Positions 43,595 to 55,522 of a DNA stretch of 64,000 nucleotides are shown piece after piece. The notes below the pieces were generated by a model. It was given only the letters and a program-made list of their open reading frames with translations. It had not been told where the DNA came from and did not search any database. Source of the DNA: Nemophila menziesii (taxonomy: Eukaryota > Streptophyta > Magnoliopsida > Boraginales > Hydrophyllaceae). The DNA lies in NCBI GenBank assembly GCA_029959085.1, contig JARWIR010000062.1, positions 1,488,001 to 1,552,000 on the forward strand, written 5' to 3'. The position numbers and the translations under genes are program-made. How positions within the stretch are numbered: position 1 is the stretch's first letter; each line of letters opens with the position of its first letter.

Positions 43595-46109
43595 GTCTCT
43601 CACCTACACCTTTTTTTAACGTCGTTAAGTTCATTGTGTTTACCTCAGGTATTACCTTGCTTCTAGGAGATACACCACCTCTCCTTGTTGGTCATCTTCA
43701 CCTCTGTGATAAATATTCGAATGGTGCTCGTTAACCATGAAAGTACGGTGCTCCGTTGGATTATACATATATTACTCTGTGAGGCATAACCTTGGTGACT
43801 ATGTACGACCCCGACCATCTCGATCTCAGCTTCCTAGGATAGTTCCAGAACTTTGAGTTGTATTTGTGGACCTTTTGACCCACCTCTAACATATTTTCAC
43901 GGATTCTATTATCATGCCACATCTTCGTATTCTATTTATAGAGTTTTGCATTTCGATATGCATGAAACAAAAACTCATCAAGTTCATTCAACTGCATCAG
44001 CCTGTGGGCACTCGCTAAATTCTCATTAAAGTTAAGATCTTTGATCGCCCAATAGCACCGATTTATAGCTCAAGTGGAAGTTGACAAGATTTTCTATAGA
44101 CGTTACGATATCGATATGCTCCCACAGCTATTTTGGAAGTTTTTCTATATGCTCAAAGAGCATCATCAAGTTTTTTTGACTATTTTTTTTGTGTTGACGC
44201 CACTGTTTTCTCGAGGATTGACTTGATCTCTTGGTTAGAGTCCTTGTCTTGCCCATTTGTCTGTGGATAATAGGCAGTGGATACACGTTACCTCTACCCC
44301 AAATTAAGAAAAACTGATGTCAATGCTTGTTTATGAAATGGGTACCTTGATCGCTGATAAGAACTCGTAGAGTACCATGTCTTAAAAAGACGTGCGACTT
44401 GAGGAATTTGATCATCGCCTTCAAATCATTCTTTGGTAAAGCTACGACTTCAACTCACTTTGAAACATAATCAACTGCAGGTAAAATGTACTGCTTACCA
44501 TGGGATGGAATGAATGGTCCATGAATTCAGTACCCCTTACATCAAAGATCTATACTTCAATCACATTGTTGAGGGGAATCTGATCCCTTTTCAAGATGTT
44601 TGCAATAAATGGACACATCTTGTACTACTTCACTTGCTCATGACAGCATTTGGGAATGGTAGGTCAACAAAACCTAGATTTAAGTACCTTTGTTGTCGTA
44701 CTATCACCCTTGAAGTGGCCTCCACAAGGTGAATCATAACAACTCGCGACTACTGAACATATGTCCTTCTCAGGTATGCATCTTCGAATCATCTGGTCAC
44801 ATCATAGTTTCAATAGGAAAAGGTCTTCACTGAAATCTTGTCTTGCACGATGAAAAGCCATTTCCTTGCTTGTGGATTGAATTATGTAGGGATTAGTCCA
44901 TTGAAAATTAGATTTATGATATATGCGTACCAAGGAGTAATACTTGAATTCATCATAAACAAGTGTTCATCAGGTAATTCCTTGTTATCTAACTTGGGTC
45001 CAGTGTTGAATTTGGATCCTTCAAGTCGCTATAGGTTTTAAACAATTTAAATTTATGTTACCTTGCGGGTTTGGATATCTAGATCAAAATCTTGTAACAA
45101 TAGTACCCATCTAATGAGATACATATTTGCATCTTTTTATCCAATATGTACCTGATTGCTGATTGGTTCGTGTAAATAACAACCTTTGCCTCAAGAATAT
45201 AGGCAAAACTTGTCAAATGCATAAATCGTTGTTAGTAACTCCTTCTCAGCGACAGTGTAGTTCAGTTGAGTAGCACTGAATTACTTACTTGTGTAGTAAA
45301 CCACGTGGAATATTTTCTCCTTTCTCTGACCTAAAACAGCTCTCATAGCTATATCACTAGCATCGCACATGACCTAAAATGGTAGACTCCAATAAAGAGG
45401 AGCAACAATTGGTGTAGTTATGAGCTTCTCTTTCAATTCCAAGAATGCCTTTTATTAAGCACTATACAATTGGAATGGAGTATCCTTTTAGAGTATATTT
45501 CAAATTGTTTTCGTGATGTTGGAGAAATCCTTGATAAATCATCGATAAAACCTATCTTGGCCTAAGAAAATTCTTACACCTTTCACAGAAACCGACGGTA
45601 GGAGCGTCTTGATAACCTCTATCTTTGCATGATCCATTTCCATACGTTTCCTTGAAACTTTTTGCCCCACATGATCCCTTCTCGAACCTTGAAATGGCAC
45701 TTTTCCTAATTCATCACAAGGTCGGTCTTTTAGAAACAGACAAAAAACTTCTCTAAGTTATACAAGTAATCATCAAAATAATCTCTAGACACTTGAAAAG
45801 TCATCTATGAAAACCTCTAAGAAATTATCAATCATATCACAAAATAGCCATCATACAACTTTGAAAATTAACAGGTGTGTTACATAAATTGAAGGGAATA
45901 CGACAATATGTAAAGGTACCAAAAGGACATATGAATGTAAGTCTTATGTTGATTGGCAGGATCCACACAGATTTGGTTATAGTCTGAATATCCATCGAGA
46001 AAGAAGTAATATTCTCTACACACAAGCTTGTCGAGCATCCAATCAATGAAAGGCAATTTGCGGTAATCCATACAAACCTGCCACCTAGTGATAATTCTCG
46101 ATTGTATAG
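43595..46109 (-). pseudogene. Element 5: decayed Athila-type pol (RT, RNase H, integrase)
   Basis: Minus-strand, many stops. RT begins WQVCMDYRKLPFIDWMLDKL and EYYFFLDGYSDYNQICVDP, then CPFGTFTYCRIPFNLCNTPVNFQSCMMAI (46100-45830); about ten residues appear deleted after YRKL. RNase H end RWVLLLQDFDLDIQTRKV is near 45080. Integrase: IPLNNVIEV.IFDVRGTEFMDHSF (about 44560-44510), then LISAIKV/SDQG-type, a TNGQ-like block and a GRS-like block; C-terminal RKLRSRWSGSYIVTKVMPH near 43820. A block shared with element 2 (ttgtctctcac, tttaacgtc) follows. This is the only gypsy RT/integrase in the window and shows what the reduced elements lack. It is cut at 46109 by an LTR. Confidence 0.85.
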
Positions 46110-47170
46110 TGGTGGGGCTCAAGGTGTGATAAATAAGCGATAATAAAAGCACACACACCATCAAATAACCACAAGAAACTCTCTGCAAGTGCACATATCA
46201 TTCGTAAGTAATAGTAAGTAAAGTAAAAGTTTGTTCTTAGGGATTTATTGGTTAGCTCAAACTCGGGTTTAGATATAAGTGTAGACTAAATTATTTTTTT
46301 ACACTGAAACAAAATAATAAGGAATATTTGTTTGGTTTTATAAATTAGAACTAAATGCAAGAATAAAAATTAAACTAGAATGCATATAACCAATATGATT
46401 TAGAATGGAGATGAGATATATATTAGGCTCACAAGTCATTACTTATCTTACTAAATCATTATTCAATGTATAAGGGTGGATTGAGAATTTTAAGTAGCCG
46501 GGATTCTGTAATCCTTCTAACTCCTGCCAAGGTAGCATAGAAGGCAACAACAACACTACTAGGGGACTTGGGTTAAGGGAACCTCTGCAATGATCGGTGA
46601 ATAATTTCTAAACCTAATGACTATCTAGTTAGGCAATCCCGTCAAGATCACTATCACACACTAAACGATTATGACTCGTTTCCGTCCCTAAACCCTCCGT
46701 CATGTTTAGGTCAAAATAGAGGTGTACAAGCTCTAACAAGTTTAATTAAATCCATTCACAATACAATTATAAAGCCAATCTCATATCAATTAAAAGGAAT
46801 TCCTAATAGAATTTAAATAACAAAACAGTATTCTACGGTTTATACAAAATACAAACCCAAGCTATGTGATGATTAATTCATAATTATATAAATAAAAGTA
46901 ATGAATAAATATATTAGAAACATAGTTAAGCTAGAATCTAATACATTTTTCTGAACATGTAAGTGTATATTATATTGCACATAATATCATCACTTAACAA
47001 GCCTTAAGAAGATTGACACAAGCCATCTTTTTGTTTGGCCAAAATACTATCTAGAAAATAAAATTAAAAAAAGTAGAAAGTAAAGTGGCAAACTAGTACA
47101 TTAAAATATTCTAGGGAATAAACAACAAATTTTTTGAAACTCAGCAAAGCAGTAGAGTAATCGAGTCTTC
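46110..47170 (-). repeat. LTR fragment inserted in element 5 RT
   Basis: Starts TGGTGGGGCTCAAGGTGTGATAA, the usual left end of the minus-oriented LTRs, and carries the typical middle (tgactatctagttaggcaatc, aaacccaagctatg). Its right end fades into element 6 near 47170. No coding sequence. Confidence 0.6.
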
Positions 47171-47653
47171 GATCCGGGAAGCTGCAAAATTTTGTTAATT
47201 TTGGTGTTGATGAAGCACGCCTTGAAGGCCCCAATTCCTCACGATTATTTGATTTCTTATGGAGGCTTTAAAGGAGATATTGAACCACAGTTTCGCCCGA
47301 ACGTCCCTTCGAATTTGGTTGTACCAGTCCAATCCCTAAGAACGAAATCCCTTAATTCTATCTATTACTTGGAACGCCCCGTACACTTGCGGTTAGTAGG
47401 TCCTCCTATTTAGTGTTGATTTATATAACGCTCCAGGACCCACCAAGTTTTTGGTGCAGCTGCCAGGGATTGTAGCGTGTGACCCTTGTGTTTAATCCCG
47501 AAGTAGTTTTAATTGTTTATTTTCAGTCTTACGCTTGTCTTTTTGTTTTGTCTTTTTCAGATCTTACAGGTTTAGTGAATTCTCTCAAACCCCGAGAGTT
47601 TATTCAGAGGTCAAAAGAAAAGAGAAAGAGAAGAAAAGAGAGCCTGAGAAGAG

Positions 47654-48748
47654 ATGGCCGCACTAAACAATAACAATCTTTAGGTGGAATTTGATGAGAA
47701 TGGGAACCCTGTAGTCCCACGGAATCAAGAAGTTTAGAACCAAGAAGTTCAACCCCCACCTGTAAGAAATGCGCAATTCCAATTAGGATACGACCCATGG
47801 GTTGTGCAAGCTCCTGATCAACAACCATTCAGAGCACCTGAAACAGGCGTTGACCCTCCAGATATTCAAGTTGCTAAATTTATACCTGATCAGGGTATGC
47901 TAAATCAATTCCGAGACTTTGTAAACTTTCGAAGAGTGCCTAGAGAAGATGCAATTCGTGCAGTACAGAAGTTATCACGCAAGGTGTGAGTAGAGAACAT
48001 ATGTATTTTTCTAATTTCAAAGTTTTCCTTATAGACGCAGCAAGTGAGGGGCATGATCAACAACAAAGAGGTCAGAGTACATATTGGGATGAGTTGCAAA
48101 CAAATTTATTTGACAGTTACTATCCAATAAATATGAGGTTGAACACACAACTTGATTTGACATCATTTGAGCAAGGACAAGGTGAACCTTTAAGTACATG
48201 TTGGACAAGATTTCAAAAATGCCTAAGAAGATCATGGTTTTTCCAAAGAACAACATATGTCCATCTTTCATAAAGGACTTGAGGGGAGTTCTAGAAAAGA
48301 TTTAGATTTGTTATGCAGAGGAGGATTCTTACAGGTAATGCCAAACTATGCTAAAAAAATATTAGACAAAACTGTGAAAAATGAGATGAGATGGAATACC
48401 GTGAGAACACCTACATGAAGTACATTATATTGAGATAGTCATGCCGAAATTGATGAAAAGTTATCTTCATTAGAGAACAAACCGAAGAATACATTTGAGA
48501 AACAATTGAAATAGCTTACTTTGGATGTCAAAGAAGGTTTTACGGGTAGAAGAGCTGATGTGAACGTTACACAAGAAGTTTACAGGTGTTCGAATTGTGG
48601 TGTACAGAATCATGATTGGGAGAATTGTGAAAGCAATCCAGAATCCGTAATGTTTTTTTTCAACCGAGGGAACTATAATTTAGGTGGTCAAGGTTATCAA
48701 CCAAACAGAACCATCCTGTTTCCAATATACAAATCCGAATGGGGCTGA
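47654..48748 (+). pseudogene. Element 6 gag remnant
   Basis: From ATG 47654 (MAALNNNN, stop, VEFDENGNP) with several stops and frameshifts. Recognisable parts are IPDQGMLNQFRDFVNFRRVPREDAI, a degraded capsid domain (WTRFQKCL, IFHKGL), a coiled part, and a clear zinc knuckle CSNCGVQNHDWENC at about 48587-48628 followed by ESNPESVMFFFNRGNYN. The knuckle form matches element 2. Confidence 0.75.
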
Positions 48749-49187
48749 AAATCCTACTCACGCGTATCAGCCATGACCCCAAGTGAACAACTACCAACCT
48801 AGACCACAGAATCACTACCAAGGGGGCAAAATTATATAAATCATCCATCACAACAACCGGTACAAGATACATACACAGAGAGTATGAATAAGAAAGCGTT
48901 ACTTGATCATCCTCAAGAAGGTGCATTGGACGTTCAACAAGCGTTACAAAAATTATCTCTGTTTCACAGAAAACACATGAAGTTCAGCAATCTTTAAAAT
49001 CTCAATTAGACGATCAGGGTTCCGCGTACATGATTTTCGAGAATCAAGTTTCCCAAATTGCGAAACAGCTAAATCAGCGTCCACAAGGACAACTACCCAA
49101 TTATACAGAGACTCCTCGCTAGTTTGAAGAATTAATGAAATTTCTCTTAAGAGTGGGAAGCAACTCCCACCACCTACTTTTCCGATC

Positions 49188-49924
49188 ATGAAAGAGAAAG
49201 AGATGATTGTCAAGCCAAAAGAGGTGAAGGATGTGGTTGAAAAAGAAGTAGAACCAGTTATAGTTGAAGAGGTAGTCGAAGACATGATTGATGATGTGAT
49301 TAAAGAGCCTGTTAAGGCTACAAAAGAGAATGTGAAGAAAGATGTGGTCATGAATGATAACCGTCCTCCCTCTCCCTTTTTATCACGTGTCCAAAAGAAG
49401 GACAATGATAAAGAGTACAAGAAGTTCATAGACATAGTGAGGAAACTACATATCAACATACCTTTTCTGGATGTCATTCGCAGAATGCCAAAGTACGTGA
49501 AATTTTTGAAGGATGCGCTTTCCAATAAACAAAAATATTACGAGCATGAGTTAGTTGGTTTGCCGGAGTAGTGTAGCGAAATATGCCAAAGTAAGTTTCC
49601 TCCAAAGTTAGAAGATCACAGGAGTTTCAGTATTCCTATATCTATTGGTAAAGAGTGGATCGGGAAAGCTTTGTGCGACTTGGGTGTGAGCATCAATCTC
49701 ATGCCCAGATCGATTTTTGAGAAGTTGAGGACTGAACCTACAAAACCTACTAATATGGTCATACAAATGGCGGATAGATCCCTATCCCATTTGGAAGGAA
49801 AGATCGAAGATGTCCTCATCTAGGTAGATAATTTTATATTTCCATGTGATTTTGTTATACTTGATTACAACGCGGATAGGAATGTTCCCATCATCTTAGG
49901 AAGACCATTCCTAGCCACAGGTTT
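49188..49924 (+). pseudogene. Element 6 protease remnant
   Basis: 127 open residues (49188-49571), Lys/Glu/Val-rich linker then YKKFIDIVRKLHINIPFLDVIRRMPKYVKFLKD, the standard Athila pre-protease helix region. After a stop come FPPKLEDHRSFSIPISIG, KALCDLGVSINLMPRSIFEKL, DRSLSHLEGKIEDVLI and [24 protein letters not shown]. The active site reads D-L-G-V. It ends at the break at 49924. This copy has the ordinary Athila type, unlike elements 2, 4 and 7. Confidence 0.85.
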
Positions 49925-51027
49925 TCAGCAAAATGGTGAAGAAAATCAGTGTTTTGAAAAATCAAGGTCCAAGGCTGCAGGAAAGAGAATCCAAATGATG
50001 CACAAAAGTCAATGCACAAGACCCAATTTTGATAACACCATTAAATAATACAATGTTTCTGAAAAAGAAATGGATTAAAAAAAAGGAAACAAAATAAAAT
50101 CAAGGTAAAGGATTAAGTGATGATATTTGGAGAGAAAGTTAGGTTGGGTTGGCTATTTGGAGGTGGTGGTGAGGCGGCCGCGTGGCGGTGGTGGTGGAGG
50201 AGTAGCTAAACCCTCAAGAGGAATTTCCATGGAGGCAAAACCCTAGAGAGAAGGGAGAGCATAATTTTTTGATAATATTATTAGGTGGATTTTTAAAATT
50301 TATCAATCTAATACAGTTTACCCTAATGGTAGTGATGGAACGACACAAAAGTGTTGGTGTGGAGCTCCATCTCCTGTTGTCTTTCTTCTCTGTCGACTTG
50401 CTAACTAATTCTTGTAAAGGTTTCTCAATGGAATGGAAAGGACCTATATATCAAGTTAAATACTGATATATATAGACTCGTGGTTGTTTTATGGGTCATG
50501 GACTAGGTTTAAATGACCTAGTCTAACCCGAAAAAGGTTTCCTTCTAAGAGTGGACTGGTCTGAGTGACGGTAGCTACAAAGTTAATAACTTTTTCGTTA
50601 CAAATACAAATCACAAACCTTTACGGTTACGCGTCTTAACTTAAAGTCCCAACTGAATATAAAATGGTTCTTCCAAGTTCCTTGTCAATCTCACGTGGCA
50701 TCGAAAACAATTCACTTTCTAAATTTGGTCAGCGACTCTTGCCTTTCTAAAAACGACTTCATTGTCCTTTAACTCTTGATTTCCACTTTGATCTTCTTTC
50801 ATCGACTTCTTATCCATGATTTAACATATAATATCCTCCTTTTACCTAAGAGATTCACACTTAACACACATTATAATAAAAAATCTCTTTAAGTAACAAA
50901 TCTCCAAAACTAGGCAAGAAATGAGAACATATATCATATAACATGGAAATATTTCTCAACTAAGCACATAATGAACCTAAAATGATGTATCATGACTAGA
51001 TTATTCTATCATGAATATGAATAAAGA
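49925..51027 (-). repeat. Element 7 3' LTR, truncated, with unassigned left part
   Basis: 50480-51027 resembles the promoter-distal part of minus-oriented LTRs (aaaatgatgtatcatgac near the end, then ccccaactcaaag at 51029). The first 300 bp include a GC-rich stretch (ggtggtggtgaggcggccgc at about 50164) that I cannot match to any LTR here. No ORF is supported. Confidence 0.5.
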
Positions 51028-53040
51028 TCCCCAACTCAAAGTTATCCCGTCCCAACACTATAAGAAATAAGAACAAAAGGGAAGTCTCTAACATATCACC
51101 TAAGTCAAGAAAGAATAAAAGAAAGAATAAAAGAAAGAAGAATGAGAAATGTAAGTATTAAATCCTAAAGAAAATACCTAGAAAAATTCATGTAATAATA
51201 TTTACAAACTTTCCAAACTTTTTAGGGTATGCTTTCCCGGGTGTCTAATTATTGAAACACCACATAACTTCTAGAATAAGGTTTAGACCTGACAAATCAA
51301 CCTAACTAGATAATCATTAAGGTATGCTTTCACCACTATCACCATGTTTGGAATTGAATTTCTTAGGGCCTTAGTGGCGTTTGATAACCCTAAGTTTAGG
51401 CTGCCTCATGGTGTGTACATAGCCTCCTTAGTCGCTCTCAAGGTCTAAGGTATAGGAATTTAGAATCTTGATTATTGCATATTACTTGATTTACCCTTAA
51501 ACGATAGAATAAACAAAAGTAGTGGGGATTACTTGCTAATATCTCGAGCTAAACTATCATACTACCTGTTCTTTTCTTTTATATAATTTTCTATCTTTAA
51601 TTTATTAGTTTTAATTTTCTCTTTATAAAAACCAAGTACAAATCTATTTTCCTTTTCTTTATTTGCGTATTATCTGTTCTATCTTTTATATCTGCACTAG
51701 ATAAAATTGCATAAGTTCTTCCTAACTTTCGTAGTCTCTGAGGAACGAATCTTCTTATCATTAAAACTTGCATACGTCCTGCAATACTTGCAGAACTGTG
51801 CTCAGCCTAGGGTGTTTAGTTGCACTTATTTAGATCATTATTTTATCACACCTTAGGCGAAACCAATTAGCTTTGCAATGCATGAAGGATAGGTCTTTCT
51901 CTTAGTTTCATATGAAGGCTATAGATAGTTCATCGATCCTAACATAGTATCCAATGGTCTGTATAACGATTATATATTGGTTCAATATCTTCTAGATCAC
52001 ATACTTAATAATCATAAGGTCTTTAAGGTTGTAATGTTAGGCTTAGGGACTGTATGATCGTATATTTGGATAATGTAGAGTGGGCTTTTGAGCCATCAAC
52101 AAATTGCCTTAGAGCTTTAGTTACTCTAAAATATGTTTCTCACTCAACCCAAATCTGCTGCACTTGATTCATATCCCCAATATCATGATGATCACAAACA
52201 ATTCCACTCTGCCGGTCATTTTTCATATTCAATTTTTTTTCATATCATTTTTTTCTTTCTTTTTCAAGTAATCTATGACTTTTTTATGTGACGTGTCATG
52301 CTACTTCTTTCATCATATTTCTTTTCAATCTATTTTTTTAATATTTTTCTTTTACTTTTACACCGGGAAAGGGTTACAATATAAACAAGGTGTATCATCA
52401 TCAAATCACAAATACATAAGCTCAAAAAATCACCCAAGTGTTTCCCATAATTGTTCCCACCACCCCAAACTCAATCTCTAAAGAAGAGTGTATTAGTATC
52501 GCGATTCGAGGGCGGGTCATATGGAAATGTCCTACAATATAAAGTGTACGCCTTATAACATGGTTAATAAAAAGGCTTTAGAAAGGCTAGAAGGTGCTGA
52601 TACTTATAATATATCAATAATAATTTTTTATAGAAATCTAAAAGGCAACAAAGGCTTTTCAAAGAACCGCCTCAATTACTTTCTAAGCTATGCAATTTTG
52701 TTACTTTCTAAGCTATGCAATTTCGTTACTTTCTCACCTATAGCACACTCATTAAATGAGTTTATCAACTAGCACGGATCTCACGTTCTACACACCACTC
52801 AAGGCTTTATGGGATCATACTTACTTATACAAAATTGCTTACTCATCATTTTCTTTACTATTAAGGTGTATTTTCATGTTAGTACTTTAAGAATACAATA
52901 CAACTAGTTCATAAACCTAATACTTACCACCATTAACTCACTAAAGCTTGTGCTTTTAAGCGATTATGCACATTATACATCAAATTCCAGCTACTAAATT
53001 TTTTAGTTCTACCTAAAAAGCATAAAAAATAAGGTATAAG
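51028..53040 (-). other. Element 7 3' UTR, split by a truncated LTR
   Basis: Same noncoding sequence as 3979-5440 and 19547-20700, including cgcgattcgagggcgggtca (about 52499-52518). It is interrupted at about 51218-51865 by a 5'-truncated family A LTR in plus orientation that ends GGCGAAACCA, with ATTAG after it. Small ORFs are not genes. Confidence 0.7.
51218..51865 (+). repeat. 5'-truncated LTR fragment inside element 7
   Basis: The latter half of an LTR in plus orientation (gggtgtctaattattgaaacaccac ... tttatcacaccttaggcgaaacca), inverse of the right part of element 2's LTR. Left end ragged. Confidence 0.6.
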
Positions 53041-53912
53041 TATCTAGACTTGGAGAGTTTGTAGTGTCCTCTCTTTGATAAGTAAAATTGTTTGTTCTTG
53101 AGTGCTTGTATTCACTAGAACAAATTACTCTCTAGTTGGTTGACTCAGATTACCTTTCTTTTCTACCCTAAACATCTACGATTCTCACTTGCTTTCTTCT
53201 TGATTTAACCCAATTCTTTTCTTTAATTCTTTGCCATCTCCCTAACACTAGATAGAGTCTCCGTTCTTTTTGTCATCTCTTTTGACCTCCAACTCAAAAT
53301 TGCACAACTCTTGAAATTACCCCTTGATTTTGGGTAGATAAGGTGTTATTTGGGTTAGGAAAGGTGTAATGATGATGGTTCTTTATATAGATATGATGGA
53401 ATCTTGCTTGGACGACATATGCTTAAAAAATTGGAAAAAGGGTTTTGAAAATTTTGTATTGACTCTTGATTTTTAGGTGTTTTAGACTGGTTTGGGGTGG
53501 TAAAATTGTTTGTATGAGTGTAAGGATGAATTTGGATATGAAATTTTGGTTGTTTGGTGTTTTTTATGTGACGTGAAGGTTTGGTGAAGTTTAAATGGGG
53601 TTCGGATGCTTGGAGAAGAATGAGGCTTAAGGTTTATAAATTTGGTAATGATCAAGCCTCTTCTTCTTAGATTTGGCGCGTCGCCTAGCCTTTATACCCT
53701 GTCAAGGTAGTCGCGCATGGTAGATACAGATGAGGCGCAATATTATCTCAAAGGACTTAAATATTTTGACTTTGACCCATATTGGATACCGTCACGACGA
53801 TTTTCTGATGGGCAGTATACCTCCCGTAGGAACGGTATTACCATTCGACACCTCTTTTTCTCATTGACTTGTACCGTCATGATGTAGGGCGTGAATTCTC
53901 GACATGGTTGAG
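53041..53912 (-). other. Element 7 leader region and half of its CpG cluster
   Basis: Minus-strand counterpart of 21950-22800, but the env-position ORF is deleted. Near 53285-53300 is the PPT-like word (cctccaactcaaaattgc). At the TATA position of elements 2 and 4 this copy reads AAGAAGAGG (about 53650-53660) instead of TATAAAGGAGG. CG-rich words (tttggcgcgtcgcc, gtcacgacg) occupy 53672-53912. Element 4 is inserted at 53913. Confidence 0.6.
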
Positions 53913-55393
53913 TGATGTCTCCTAATTTGTGATATATTTATATTAGGATGAGACATCATTTTTAGTGATTTAGAAGTCATTATAGTCGATTTTCTTGAGA
54001 AATGCTACACTTTCCTATTTTGAGTCTTGATTTAGTTAAATAATATTTTTAGAGCATATTGGGTTTAATTATTTATTTAGTGTGAAGCTTTAAAGATAAT
54101 TATGGAGCTTAATTATATTCCAAGTCAAAGACAACAACTTATGGAAAGAGATTAGCATGGTAATTGGAGATAAGGAAATAAAAGCTAAAAAGATGGAAAA
54201 GGAAAAGCTGCCTAAATCTGGGATTCTGCATACACGTCCAAAGATATGCGTTTTTACCTAAGAAATAGGCCGAATCTGGTGATTTCCTTTTAAAGGGTCA
54301 AGATAATTCTGTTGCGATTCTTTTGGTATATTATGGAGCAAAAACCGACCAATAACGAAGAAGATATGCTAAAAACGATCCAGCAGTGTTTATCTTTATT
54401 TCCATACGAATTAGAGTTGGGCTTGGAGTCCACCACTTACTTCTCCTTCAAGAAAACGAATTAGGGCTTCCAAGATACCTATAAATACACCCTCTTATCA
54501 TTGTAAACATGTCCTTGCTCAATTGCAAAGTATAGGCTTAGTCTTTACTTATATTTTCTTAGTTTAAACAATAGCTTAGTCCTTTAGTTAGATATTCATC
54601 CATAGAATCAAGCTATTCATCCAAGAAGCAAGTTGACCTATAGAAGAAGACAAGAAGAAGAAGATTGGAGACTGACAACCCCTCTTCTACATCTCACCTT
54701 CTCTATATTTAGAGTAATTAGCTATAGATCTATTCTCAACCATATTTCTAAGCTTTTATTCTGTAAGTTTACTCTTAATTGTTGGATTATTATTTTGTCT
54801 TTAAATACTATTTGTTTATTCTAATTGGTTAAGCTTGGCGTATATTGTATTTTGTGTTTTGACCTATTTCCCTAGATTTGGCCAATCTTAGGATTAATCT
54901 TAGTTATTGACAACACCACATAATCGTCTAGTGTAACTAGATAGCCATTAAGGTTTGATTTAATCACCAATCATTACTTAGGAATCCCTAGTAGTGGAGA
55001 GGTTGCTCCTACGCCTAAGGAAAGGCTACGTAGAATTTAGAATCCTGGTTAATATATAATGCTTAATGTGACAGGTTAGAATAACAATTGAGTAATAGAC
55101 GTAGTAATCCTAATCTATTTGACTTACTTTCATATTTAGTTATTTGTTTTATTTATTTATTTGCGTTAGATAGTATTCATATTATTTTATCTTTTCATAC
55201 TTTATTCCAAGCATATAAATTCATCTACGCTTGTTAAATATAAGTAGATCTAACGGATACAATCCCTGCGAACGAACTTGACTTATCATTAAAACTTGCA
55301 AACGATCTGTGATACTTGCAGTGAGTTCCGTGGTTCTCAAGGGTGTGTGACTCTTTATTTATCTATTATTTTATCACACCTTTGTCCCCACCA
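53913..55393 (+). repeat. Element 4 5' LTR
   Basis: 1481 bp, TGATGTCTCC to GTCCCCACCA. The first 46 bp form a perfect 9-bp inverted pair (TGATGTCTC/GAGACATCA). TATA box TATAAATA at 54480-54487. Confidence 0.93.
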
Positions 55394-55399
55394 AGTTTT

Positions 55400-55417
55400 T
55401 GGCGCCGCTGCCGGGGA
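55400..55417 (+). other. Element 4 primer binding site
   Basis: TGGCGCCGCTGCCGGGGA, six bases after the 5' LTR; tRNA-Asp type. Confidence 0.9.
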
Positions 55418-55522
55418 TTTATCTTTAAGTTAAATCTATTTTGTGTTTATTTAGTGTAGAAGTTTTTATTTGTTTTCAGTTTTACGCGTTTTCTTTTTAG
55501 TCTCTTCTCAGGTTTATTAGGT

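Larger units (their letters stand above)
47171..49924 (+). mobile_element. Element 6: decayed Athila-like gag-protease, truncated
   Basis: Plus-strand element with the last about 275 bp of a family B 5' LTR (ending GGACCCACCA at 47445), a damaged PBS (47452-47469, TGGTGCAGCTGCCAGGGA), gag and protease. It ends abruptly at 49924 within the protease. The PBS differs from elements 2-4 at three positions, each in a CpG. Confidence 0.78.
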
